Both the position numbers and the translations under genes were made by a program. From Actinomycetota bacterium (GTDB lineage: Bacteria > Actinomycetota > Actinomycetes > Nanopelagicales > Nanopelagicaceae): a stretch of DNA of 27,250 bases. Shown here in pieces: positions 16,501-24,050 of this stretch. The DNA lies in contig WLHW01000007.1 in assembly GCA_009702525.1 (NCBI GenBank), forward strand, positions 1-27,250, read 5' to 3'. The notes beneath the pieces are model-generated. The model ran no database searches. It saw only the letters and a list, made by a program, of their open reading frames with translations, and had not been told where the DNA came from. Numbering within the stretch: position 1 is the stretch's first letter; the number at the start of each line of letters is the position of its first letter.

Positions 16501-17984
16501 TCAGCCCAATTCAATGTTCTTTCAACTGCTTTTTTCCACTGCACATAACCAGATTCACGAGTTTCAGCACTGCTAGTGGGTGCCCATCTTCGCGATTCCT
16601 GCCATTGTGATCGAAGCTCATCAGGTGATGACCAGAATTTAACCGCGAGCCCGGCTGCATAAGCTGCACCTAATGCAGTTGTTTCGGCAACAAGTGGACG
16701 TGAAATATCGATGCCCATGATGTCGGCCTGCATCTGCATACACAATGAGTTAGCAGTAATCCCGCCATCTACTCGCATTTCAGACATAGGAACTCCGCTA
16801 TCGGCAACCATGGCATCCATAACATCGCGTGTTTGATAGCAAATAGCCTCAAGAGCAGCTCGAGCAAGGTGTGCTTTAGTTGCAGCACGCGTCAGGCCGA
16901 CAATCGCGCCGCGCGCATCGCTGCGCCAATATGGCGCAAAGAGTCCAGAGAATGCTGGAACGAAATAAACACCTGCAGTGTCATTAACGGTTAAAGCTAA
17001 ATGCTCAGTTTCTGCGGCGTTAGAGATAATGCCCAATTGATCACGCAGCCACTGAATTGCAGATCCGGTTACTGCAACAGAGCCTTCGAGTGCGTAGTGT
17101 GCAGGTGCATCACCAAATTTGAAACACACTGTAGTCAGCAATCCATTTTTAGATCTAACAATCTGAGTTCCAGTATTGAGCAAAGCAAAATTTCCAGTTC
17201 CATATGTTGTTTTAGATTCCCCGCGATCAAAACACACTTGACCGACCATTGCAGCTTGTTGATCTCCCAGAATTGCCGCGATTGGAATTGCGCTACCGAA
17301 AGGCCCATGGGGATTTGTGAGCGCGTACTGCTCGGATGAGGATTTGATAGTTGGAAGCGCGCTAAGGGGTACTCCGAATATTTCCAAAAGCTCGTGGTCC
17401 CAGTTCAAGGTTTCAAGGTTCATCAATAATGTTCGACTAGCATTTGTAACATCAGTAACGTGCACACCGCCTTGAACTCCGCCAGATAAGTTCCACAAGA
17501 GCCAGGAGTCGATAGTTCCAAATCGGGCGTTGGGCGAAGTTGCTGCTGGGACATTTTTGATGAGCCAATTCATTTTGCTGCCAGAGAAATAGGGCGCAAT
17601 AGTCAGGCCAGTCTTGAAGCGAATACTCTCTTTTTCCTGGTCGCTTAAAGTGGACAGGAATTCAGTGGTGCGTGTGTCCTGCCACACGATTGCATTCGAT
17701 AGCGCACGGCCAGTTGTGATATCCCAGACCACCGTAGTCTCACGCTGATTTGTTATACCTATCGCGGCTAGATCTGAACCCAAAATATTGGCCTGTTTGA
17801 GTGCCCCGGCGATAACTTCTTGGGTGCGATCCCAAATTTCGCCAGCATCGTGTTCGACCCAGCCAGCGTGCGGCAGGATCTGGCGATGCTCTAATTGATG
17901 TTGTCCCACAACTTTTCCCGAGTGATCAAAAATCATAAATCGGGTGCTACTGGTTCCTTGGTCCAAACTGCCGATGTAGGTCAT
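16497..17984 (-). CDS. glpK: Glycerol kinase
   Basis: GlpK phosphorylates glycerol to sn-glycerol-3-phosphate. The FGGY-family protein has GSLDQGTSSTRFMIFD at the N-terminus, ITNQRETTVVWD, WQDTRT, GDQQAAMVGQVCFDRGESKTTYGTGNF, and the C-terminal EMRVDGGITANSLCMQMQADI signature. I start it at ATG 17984 (495 aa) because conserved glycerol kinases begin just before YIGSLDQGT and AAAGGA lies 9 bases upstream. Upstream in-frame ATGs would add 3 or up to 23 residues of no family resemblance. A well-formed promoter lies in the 69-base gap to the divergent glpD. No glycerol facilitator gene is nearby, so glycerol may diffuse in or be freed inside the cell. Confidence 0.96.
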   Translation of the reverse strand: MTYIGSLDQGTSSTRFMIFDHSGKVVGQHQLEHRQILPHAGWVEHDAGEIWDRTQEVIAGALKQANILGSDLAAIGITNQRETTVVWDITTGRALSNAIVWQDTRTTEFLSTLSDQEKESIRFKTGLTIAPYFSGSKMNWLIKNVPAATSPNARFGTIDSWLLWNLSGGVQGGVHVTDVTNASRTLLMNLETLNWDHELLEIFGVPLSALPTIKSSSEQYALTNPHGPFGSAIPIAAILGDQQAAMVGQVCFDRGESKTTYGTGNFALLNTGTQIVRSKNGLLTTVCFKFGDAPAHYALEGSVAVTGSAIQWLRDQLGIISNAAETEHLALTVNDTAGVYFVPAFSGLFAPYWRSDARGAIVGLTRAATKAHLARAALEAICYQTRDVMDAMVADSGVPMSEMRVDGGITANSLCMQMQADIMGIDISRPLVAETTALGAAYAAGLAVKFWSSPDELRSQWQESRRWAPTSSAETRESGYVQWKKAVERTLNWAD

Positions 17985-17993
17985 GGTGTGCAT

Positions 17994-17999
17994 TCCTTT
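17994..17999 (-). promoter_or_regulatory. Ribosome binding site of glpK
   Basis: AAAGGA on the minus strand is 9 bases from ATG 17984 but directly abuts ATG 17993, which decides in favour of the shorter protein. Confidence 0.6.
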
Positions 18000-18019
18000 T
18001 CCAAGGTGGGTTAGGCTTA

Positions 18020-18048
18020 ACTCTACAAAACCCGTTATGGAGATGCAA
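18020..18048 (-). promoter_or_regulatory. glpK promoter (-35 and -10)
   Basis: On the minus strand TTGCAT (18048-18043) and TAGAGT (18025-18020) are separated by exactly 17 bases, the best sigma-70-type promoter in the window. Transcription would start about 27-29 bases before glpK, leaving a leader that contains its AAAGGA site. Unlike most genes here, glpK is therefore leadered. Confidence 0.65.
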
Positions 18049-18053
18049 CGCAC

Positions 18054-19727
18054 ATGTTTTTATCCCAGCTAAGCCCCGAGCAACGTCACAGTGCTGTAGC
18101 CGAATTAGGCAGCGAAAACTTTGATGTTCTCGTAATCGGTGGGGGAGTTACAGGAGTAGGCGCAGCCTTAGATGCCGCCTCTCGCGGCTTAAAAGTTGCA
18201 CTCATTGAATCGCAGGATATCGCTGCAGGAACGTCAAGCCGATCCAGCAAGTTAATTCACGGCGGCTTGCGATACTTAGAACAGTATGACTTTAAATTAG
18301 TACGTGAAGCTTTGCATGAAAGAGAGTTATTAGTTTCGACTCTATGCCCACACTTAGTTAAGCCTGTTGGGTTTCTCTTTCCGCTAACTGAAAAATTCAA
18401 AGAGCGCACATACGTTGGTGCAGGTCTTGCTCTCTATGACGCACTGCGCGGCTTCCAGCGAGCATTGCCTTGGCACAAACATATTAGCCAGCGACAGATT
18501 AATGAGATTGCACCATCGCTGCGTCCGGACATCATCATGGGTGCAATCAAATACTTTGATGCTCAAGTCGATGATGCACGTCATACGCTCTCAGTTGCAC
18601 GTACTGCCGCAAGACATGGCGCAATAATTGCAACCCGAGTTCGCGCCGATTCTTTAATTCGAGAAGGCAAGCGAGTCGTCGGAGTTAAAGCAAAAGATTT
18701 AGTAAGCGGAAAATCAATATCAATAAAGGCCACAGTCACAGTAATGTGTGCTGGAATTTGGAGCGATGAACTGCATGAGAAGTTTGAGTTAAAGGCTGGC
18801 TATGGCGTGACAATGAGTAAAGGCGTCCACATTGTTTTGCCAGGCTCTGCGATCAAATCTAACGCTGGAATTATTCTAAAAACACCAGTATCTGTTCTCT
18901 TTTTGATTCCTTGGGGCGATAAGTGGATTGTCGGAACTACTGATACGCCATATACAGGAGACCGTGCTGAACCTTTTGCTACACGTGAGGACGTTCAATA
19001 TATTCTTGATCAAGCTAACAGAGTCCTGACGCCGAAATTAAAAACCGAGGAAATCATTGGGGTTTATGCAGGCTTGCGACCATTAGTTGCCAATAACAAG
19101 GGCTCAGCTACAACAAAGCTTTCGCGCGAACATACTGTTGATCGTCCGGCGGCTGGTTTTGTGAGTATTGCCGGTGGCAAATACACCACATACCGAGTTA
19201 TGGGTAAAGACGTTATTGACTTAGCAGTCAATCAGCTCCGTAAGCTAACTCCAGAGTCGGTAACAGAAAAACTTCCACTCATTGGAGCCGATGGGTACTT
19301 TGCATTAGTCCAACAGAGTGAGCGAATCGCCGAAGAAAGTGGCCTTGATTCAGAGACGATTTCACATTTACTTAACCGGTATGGCTCGATGATTAGTGAG
19401 ATTTTGGATCTCATTGGTAGCCAACCTTCGTTAGCGCAGAAGCTACACAAAGATCTTCCTTACCTAAAAGCTGAAGTTCATTACGCAGCAAGTCACGAAG
19501 GCGCGCGAACAGTAGATGATGTTATTTCTCGCCGAACACGAATCGCTTTTGAGGCGATCAACCATGGAGTTGAGTTAGCTGGAGATATTGCCGCAATCAT
19601 CGCACCTGTACTTGAATGGTCTGCAAAAGATCGCAGAGAGTCAGTAACCTCATACGAGGATCTAGTTGAGCGTGAAAAAACTGCATTAGATGAGATGCTT
19701 TTTGAAAGTGAAAAGATTAGTTCTTAA
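18054..19727 (+). CDS. glpD: Glycerol-3-phosphate dehydrogenase (FAD-dependent, GlpD)
   Basis: GlpD oxidises glycerol-3-phosphate to dihydroxyacetone phosphate and passes electrons to the quinone pool at the membrane. The 557-residue protein has the FAD-binding FDVLVIGGGVTGVGAALDAASRGL near residue 24, then GTSSRSSKLIHGGLRYLEQYDFKLVREAL, LFLIPWGDKWIVGTTDTPY, GVYAGLRPLV, and SIAGGKYTTYRVMGKDVID. The C-terminal DAO_C-type domain contains LPYLKAEVHYAASHEGARTVDDVISRRTRI. It diverges from glpK, which makes its substrate. A GGAG 11 bases before the ATG may be the ribosome site, but no clear plus-strand promoter was found. Its 3' end overlaps the convergent muramidase gene by 11 bases. Confidence 0.96.
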   Translation: MFLSQLSPEQRHSAVAELGSENFDVLVIGGGVTGVGAALDAASRGLKVALIESQDIAAGTSSRSSKLIHGGLRYLEQYDFKLVREALHERELLVSTLCPHLVKPVGFLFPLTEKFKERTYVGAGLALYDALRGFQRALPWHKHISQRQINEIAPSLRPDIIMGAIKYFDAQVDDARHTLSVARTAARHGAIIATRVRADSLIREGKRVVGVKAKDLVSGKSISIKATVTVMCAGIWSDELHEKFELKAGYGVTMSKGVHIVLPGSAIKSNAGIILKTPVSVLFLIPWGDKWIVGTTDTPYTGDRAEPFATREDVQYILDQANRVLTPKLKTEEIIGVYAGLRPLVANNKGSATTKLSREHTVDRPAAGFVSIAGGKYTTYRVMGKDVIDLAVNQLRKLTPESVTEKLPLIGADGYFALVQQSERIAEESGLDSETISHLLNRYGSMISEILDLIGSQPSLAQKLHKDLPYLKAEVHYAASHEGARTVDDVISRRTRIAFEAINHGVELAGDIAAIIAPVLEWSAKDRRESVTSYEDLVEREKTALDEMLFESEKISS

Positions 19728-21336
19728 TCTGTTTGGCACAACCATCCGATGATGGTTTAGGCGTTGCTTTAGCAGTTGTTGTAGGCGTAGGTGCTGGAGT
19801 TGGACCCTGCACCACCGTAAAAATCACTGGTGCAAAACTTTGAGCATGTGTTTGAGAAACGTCCGTGTAAACGATGTTCCCAGAGTAGGTACCTGCTGTA
19901 ACGTTTTTAACGGCAAGTGTCCACGACCCACTTGTTTCTCTCAGCACAGTCTGAATTGGCTTATTTGCTGGCGTATTGATGGGATCAAATACAAGTTTTA
20001 CACTTCCAGTTACTACCGGAGTCAGATCTGGGCGCACGACAGTGACGTTAAAGGTAACTAATTTGTTGGTTGTCGAGGCAGATAATCTATTGACGGTTAA
20101 TGTACTGGCTTCATTTGTAGGCATTAAATCAACTACTTGTGGTGTCCAACTTCCCTGAACAAGTCCTAAGAAGTCCGTAGCTGAACCTCTAAATAGATTC
20201 AGATCCAAGCGAGAACCGGGGACGCCATACTTGGGTGCAATTCCACACGATGTGTATTGCCACATCGTCCATTGGGAATCGCAGTTAGCCCCTGTCCATG
20301 AATGGACATAGCAACCACTTGCTTTGAGTCCAGGTTGATTAACTGGATTAAACGGATCAATTGCATATTGCGCGAGCCACAGTGGATATTGCGCAAGCTC
20401 TGCATTGCGATTCATGGAGCTTTCTAGGAAGTTTGAGTACGAATACAAAATCGGAACTTTGCCCGTTTTCTCTTTCAAAATGCGCAAGAACGTAGTTGCC
20501 CATAGTGTGACAGCGCTACGGGTTGCATATTTCTGACAGGCCCCTGAAGTTGAAAGCCTTACACACTTGTTCTCTAGGTCCAATGCGTATGGAAGATCAC
20601 GCTGCGTATATCCACCGATAGAAGCCAATCTCCAGATAGCTTTTTGTGCTTGCGCAGTTGCATCTCGGACGATGCCTTCACTATCGCTGATATCAGGCAA
20701 GATCGCATAGTGATAAAAGCCAGTATAAATACCGGCGGCTTGAGCGGCGCTGTGATCCATAACTAAATACTTCAAAGATATTAAATCAGCGCTTTCCCGA
20801 GTGTCAGATGCTTTAATCATGACAAAACGAATACCTGCGTCATACATTTTTACAAAATCAATGGTCTTATCATTTGGATGTTGCCAGCGACTTATATCAG
20901 CGCCATGGATTCGTCCACCTGGTCCCATAGGGGTTATCACTAACGCAGGATCAGCTTGAGTTATTTCGGGGGTTTGTTTAATCGTGATTGTGCGAACAGG
21001 AGAGATAATTTTTTTCCCGGCAACGAGCGCACTTGCCCGGTATTGAACTTTTGCCTCTAGGGCTGTTGCCAACGCCTCAATTTTCCAGGTGCCAGCTTTA
21101 GTGGTTTTGCTCTTAAATCTAGTCTGGGCCCACGAACCACTTGAATTAACGTAAATGTAGACATTGATTCCAGATTTAGCAGGTGAGAGCGTCCCATAAA
21201 AAGTAAGTAATGCTTCAGATGCAGAAGGTGTCTGCTTCAGTGACATAGAAAGTTGCGAAGTCGCAGCCGTGCTAGATGGCATTTCAATCAGCGAGAGCGC
21301 GAGGGCGAGTGCCACTATGAAATGTTTGAATTTCAT
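19717..21336 (-). CDS. Secreted GH25 muramidase with flanking beta-sandwich domains
   Basis: A predicted N,O-diacetylmuramidase cleaving the glycan strand of peptidoglycan outside the cell. The 539-residue protein has a signal peptide (MKFKHFIVALALALSLIEM, likely cleaved near residues 22-25), an Ig-like region (~30-120), then a GH25 domain from IHGADISRWQ (D147) through YALDLENK with the acidic pair D253/E255 to WTMWQYTSCG and SRLDLNLFRG. An Ig-like repeat follows (~405-510, LTVNRLSASTTNKLVTFNVTV...). The tail is rich in Pro, Thr and Ala (PTPAPTPTTTAKATPKP) and ends in SDGCAKQIKN. It could remodel the producer's own wall or attack neighbours. The start overlaps the upstream stop as ATGA, an odd coupling for a secreted enzyme. 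Confidence 0.9.
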   Translation of the reverse strand: MKFKHFIVALALALSLIEMPSSTAATSQLSMSLKQTPSASEALLTFYGTLSPAKSGINVYIYVNSSGSWAQTRFKSKTTKAGTWKIEALATALEAKVQYRASALVAGKKIISPVRTITIKQTPEITQADPALVITPMGPGGRIHGADISRWQHPNDKTIDFVKMYDAGIRFVMIKASDTRESADLISLKYLVMDHSAAQAAGIYTGFYHYAILPDISDSEGIVRDATAQAQKAIWRLASIGGYTQRDLPYALDLENKCVRLSTSGACQKYATRSAVTLWATTFLRILKEKTGKVPILYSYSNFLESSMNRNAELAQYPLWLAQYAIDPFNPVNQPGLKASGCYVHSWTGANCDSQWTMWQYTSCGIAPKYGVPGSRLDLNLFRGSATDFLGLVQGSWTPQVVDLMPTNEASTLTVNRLSASTTNKLVTFNVTVVRPDLTPVVTGSVKLVFDPINTPANKPIQTVLRETSGSWTLAVKNVTAGTYSGNIVYTDVSQTHAQSFAPVIFTVVQGPTPAPTPTTTAKATPKPSSDGCAKQIKN

Positions 21337-21590
21337 ATCTCAGTAATCTTAATCTCTACGTTGAGACAGTTTTTTATGACCTTAGATAGAAGTTGATGTT
21401 GCTTAACTCGAGTCTCTGAATACTCGTGAGCTGATCCAAATTTTCGACTATCTGAGAAATCAAGCGTTAAGACTGTGCCATCGAAATCAGCCAATCGAGC
21501 ATCAAAAAATGCCAACCAAGCGATTCGGTCTTCCTCGAGCACTAAGTCCAGTATCTGGTTCCAGTGCGTGCGGATTTCGGCGAGTTCCAT
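21333..21590 (-). CDS. Small protein resembling the C-terminal domain of DnaX (gamma/tau)
   Basis: I do not recognise this 85-residue protein with certainty. The layout is helix (IRTHWNQILDLVLEEDRIAWLAFFDARL), two strands joined by a glycine turn (FDGTVLTLDFSDSRKFG), a helix (SETRVKQHQLLSKVIKNCL), and a last strand (VEIKITEI). This order and the W-x2-IL-x2-V start resemble the small domain after the AAA+ and collar regions in many bacterial DnaX proteins. Here it stands alone, with no ATPase domain. It is acidic and probably cytoplasmic. Its stop overlaps the GH25 start as ATGA. TAAAGT lies 8 bases before its ATG. The gene looks real from its tight packing; function is unknown. Confidence 0.65.
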   Translation of the reverse strand: MELAEIRTHWNQILDLVLEEDRIAWLAFFDARLADFDGTVLTLDFSDSRKFGSAHEYSETRVKQHQLLSKVIKNCLNVEIKITEI

Positions 21591-21598
21591 AGCGGCAA

Positions 21599-21604
21599 AC
21601 TTTA
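21599..21604 (-). promoter_or_regulatory. Putative -10 box for the 85-residue gene and GH25 gene
   Basis: TAAAGT on the minus strand lies 8 bases before ATG 21590 and could start a leaderless two-gene message. No clear -35 is seen. Confidence 0.35.
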
Positions 21605-21630
21605 TCGAAGTTTCTTGTGAGTATTGGTAG

Positions 21631-22299
21631 TTAGTGGTGAGGCGCGCCTAGCCACTTGTAATACTCGCCAACTAATTGCACACGCAAATTCTTAGTGCGA
21701 TCTGGCTGCAGATTAAGAACTAGTGCTAACCGAGAAATAATCTGTTCAACCGATTTTTCGCTCACGAAATGTTCACGGCCTATTTGCGCATTTGTCATTC
21801 CACCAACAACTAATCGCAGCGTAGAAACCTGTAGATCGGTCAAATGTGCCATTAAATCTTGGATTCCCTTTTCAGCTAAAGAAGAGCTGCCATGTATCCA
21901 TTCAACTTCATCCTTACTTGAGGCCGAATTAGTTGAGTTACTAATTGCAGTACATAAAATATTGAGGTCACTCGCCAATGCTTTGAGAACAACTTTAGTT
22001 CCACAAGGTATCGCTCGATTAGTGTCACCGATTAAACGTAAGTCAACGCAGCTCTCAAGCACTACTATTCCAACAAGGGGATTGTGCTTACGTAGATTTA
22101 TTGCAATCTGAATCGCTGAAACTCCTGCGACGTGCATGTCTAAGAGAATTACATCTGGATTTAATCGTCGCTGTATATTTAGCGCAACTGCTTCATTTCT
22201 TGCTTCACCTATGACGTCAATTTCATGCATTTGCAGTGCGGCAACAAGTGTTGTTGATTCAAATGGATCATCAACAATAACTAGAACTCGCTCATTCAT
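21631..22299 (-). CDS. NarL/FixJ-type response regulator, orphan
   Basis: A 222-residue two-domain regulator. The receiver domain has the acid pair D10/D11 in VIVDDPFE, the phospho-acceptor D54 in VILLDMHVAG, S83 in the switch Thr/Ser position, and K106. The C-terminal LuxR-type helix-turn-helix (~155-215) reads LTDLQVSTLRLVVGGMTNAQIGREHFVSEKSVEQIISRL. Residues for phosphorylation are present, so it should respond to a histidine kinase, but no kinase gene lies nearby. The last part of the HTH is extended (LNLQPDRTKNLRVQLVGEYYKWLG). Targets are unknown; the downstream 85-residue/GH25 pair is a possible one by position only. TACTCT 6 bases before the ATG suggests a leaderless message. Confidence 0.88.
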   Translation of the reverse strand: MNERVLVIVDDPFESTTLVAALQMHEIDVIGEARNEAVALNIQRRLNPDVILLDMHVAGVSAIQIAINLRKHNPLVGIVVLESCVDLRLIGDTNRAIPCGTKVVLKALASDLNILCTAISNSTNSASSKDEVEWIHGSSSLAEKGIQDLMAHLTDLQVSTLRLVVGGMTNAQIGREHFVSEKSVEQIISRLALVLNLQPDRTKNLRVQLVGEYYKWLGAPHH

Positions 22300-22305
22300 A
22301 TTTAT

Positions 22306-22311
22306 AGAGTA
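22306..22311 (-). promoter_or_regulatory. Putative -10 box for the response regulator gene
   Basis: TACTCT on the minus strand lies 6 bases before ATG 22299, with AT-rich sequence and no ribosome site in between. It fits a leaderless transcript. Confidence 0.45.
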
Positions 22312-22346
22312 AGTCCAACGCGCTACATTAAGAGAGAATTAAAAAT

Positions 22347-23192
22347 CTATTTCAGTAATTGAGAGATGGCACCGCTGATCTCTTTTACGATCATTTCGGC
22401 AGATATAGGGCCACCCCTAGATGCGTTGGAAGCTGCACGTGCATGGATGTATGCACCTGTTGCCGCAACATGAGCTAAACGATTCGTGTCATTTAAAATT
22501 GTGATGGTATTAGTTGCTACAAGCGCGCCAATGATTCCCGCTAAAACATCGCCAGAACCGGCAGTAGCAAGCCATGGAGTTGCAACTGGTAATTCAATTA
22601 ACAGTTGGTCATTTGCCACAAATGTTCGTGAACCTTTAAGCAAGACCGTAACGCCCAAGGTTTGTGCGGCTGTAGTAACCCATTTCTGCGGGTTTCCTTC
22701 TATAGCCTCTACAGTGACCGGCACGCCCCGAGCTGTCAGCAGCTTAGAAAGTTCAGCACTGTGGGGAGTGATCAAAGTTGGTTGGTCCAGCGAGCCGGTT
22801 AAATACAGTGCCCCTGCATCTAAAACTGTCGGAACGTTTTGTAAGCTGGCAAGTTTGAACCAACGGTGACGCAGCCAGGTGGTTATATCTGAGTATTTTT
22901 TAGCATCTATGCCTGAACCCAATAACCAAGCACTAACTTTTCCAGGCTGCACTACTGCTGAAGGAGTTGTATGCAGCACCAGGTGGGCAAGTCCTGAAGA
23001 GCTATGAAAACGAATCATGCCGATGCCAGTTGCTGCAGCTGCACTAGTAGAGAGGACTGCGGCACCTGGGTATTGAGCCGAGCCCGTAATGATGCCAAGT
23101 ACGCCGCGCGAATACTTGTGATCAAGATCCGTGGGAATCACAATGCAGTGTCTGGCATCGCGCGCAGTCCATTTTTTACTAGCTACGGCCAT
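22347..23192 (-). CDS. nnrD: ADP-dependent NAD(P)H-hydrate dehydratase
   Basis: NnrD repairs damaged, hydrated NADH and NADPH by dehydrating the S-epimer with ADP. The 281-residue ribokinase-fold protein has KYSRGVLGIITGSAQYPGAAVLS, WLLGSGIDAKKY, VLDAGALYL, LITPHSAELSKLL, TVLLKGSRT, and the catalytic-loop signature ATAGSGDVLAGIIGAL with its Asp. The N-terminal epimerase (NnrE) domain fused to NnrD in many bacteria is absent, and no separate nnrE is in the window. A strong GAGGAG site before the ATG marks this as a leadered gene. It lies between the SDR and response-regulator genes on the same strand, without overlap. Confidence 0.92.
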   Translation of the reverse strand: MAVASKKWTARDARHCIVIPTDLDHKYSRGVLGIITGSAQYPGAAVLSTSAAAATGIGMIRFHSSSGLAHLVLHTTPSAVVQPGKVSAWLLGSGIDAKKYSDITTWLRHRWFKLASLQNVPTVLDAGALYLTGSLDQPTLITPHSAELSKLLTARGVPVTVEAIEGNPQKWVTTAAQTLGVTVLLKGSRTFVANDQLLIELPVATPWLATAGSGDVLAGIIGALVATNTITILNDTNRLAHVAATGAYIHARAASNASRGGPISAEMIVKEISGAISQLLK

Positions 23193-23198
23193 CTGCTT

Positions 23199-23204
23199 CT
23201 CCTC
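23199..23204 (-). promoter_or_regulatory. Ribosome binding site of nnrD
   Basis: GAGGAG on the minus strand ends 6 bases before ATG 23192, the strongest Shine-Dalgarno match in the window. It supports this start and a message with a leader. Confidence 0.65.
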
Positions 23205-23241
23205 TAGATTTGTGTAAAGCGTGCTTGATATTTTTTAAGCT

Positions 23242-24000
23242 TTACTTTCCTGTTCGATGGATTTTGTGATTTGCTGCCTGAGCTACTGGGCGGATGATTA
23301 TTGAATCAATGTTTACATGCGAGGGCAAACTCACCGTCCAGTAAATACTTTCAGCTATATCTTCGGCAGTCAGAGGGTGCTCTACACCTTCATACACTTT
23401 AGCGGCTTTCACTGTATCTCCCGAGTTTCGCACAACTGCAAATTCATCTGTTTTAACCATTCCTGGAGCAATCTCTGAAATTCGAATTGGGGTCCCGTTG
23501 AGTTCTAGTCGTAAGGTATGTGCAAGTGATCGCTCGGCAAACTTTGCAGCAACATAACTTCCGCCATTTTCATAAGCAACATGTCCGGCAGTTGAAGTTA
23601 AAACAACGATGTGACCCTTACCCACCGCAATCATCAAAGGGGCGATTGCTTTGGTCATTCTTAAGGCTCCGACAACGTTCACATCAAAACTCTTTTTCCA
23701 GATCTCTGGATCTGAATCTACAATTGAAGATGAATCAAATGCCCCACCTGCATTATTTACCAAGACATCAATGTCTACTCCGGCAATTGTCTTGACGAAT
23801 GCATCGACACTCGATTGATCAGTAACATCCAATAGATGCGCTTCGATATTTTCGTTACGGCGAGCGAGTTCTTCTAAACGCTCTAAACGGCGGGCAGCGG
23901 CTATTACTCGATAACCATTGCGGGCAAGCAATAGGGCTGTGGCGGCACCAATTCCTGAACTGGCTCCGGTTACAACAGCAACTTTTCTTAGTGTGCTCAT
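23242..24000 (-). CDS. Short-chain dehydrogenase/reductase (classical SDR)
   Basis: A 252-residue NAD(P)-dependent oxidoreductase of the classical SDR type. The cofactor motif TGASSGIG is at residues 11-18, VNNAGG at 81-86, and the catalytic set is S136, Y149 and K153 (SYVAAK). The basic AARRLERL after the second strand suggests preference for NADP. The layout is close to YdfG-like 3-hydroxy-acid or serine dehydrogenases (IAPGMVKTDEF, LTAEDIAESIYW), but the substrate cannot be fixed. It is cytoplasmic. The upstream gap to the dienelactone-hydrolase-like gene is 50 bases. TATGTT lies 11 bases before the ATG and GAAGG just before it, so its start signal is ambiguous. Confidence 0.88.
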   Translation of the reverse strand: MSTLRKVAVVTGASSGIGAATALLLARNGYRVIAAARRLERLEELARRNENIEAHLLDVTDQSSVDAFVKTIAGVDIDVLVNNAGGAFDSSSIVDSDPEIWKKSFDVNVVGALRMTKAIAPLMIAVGKGHIVVLTSTAGHVAYENGGSYVAAKFAERSLAHTLRLELNGTPIRISEIAPGMVKTDEFAVVRNSGDTVKAAKVYEGVEHPLTAEDIAESIYWTVSLPSHVNIDSIIIRPVAQAANHKIHRTGK

Positions 24001-24050
24001 GCCTTCAGTTAAACATAGAATGCGAAAAAATACTCAACGGCTCTTAAGGA

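Noticed and set aside
18008..18033. Inverted repeat GGGTT-N16-AACCC between glpK and glpD as an operator
   Set aside because: Five-base arms with a long spacer are easily due to chance, and the repeat fits no operator I know.
17985..18053. A 518-residue version of glpK starting at 18053
   Set aside because: It would run through the promoter and ribosome site, and the added residues are not glycerol-kinase-like.
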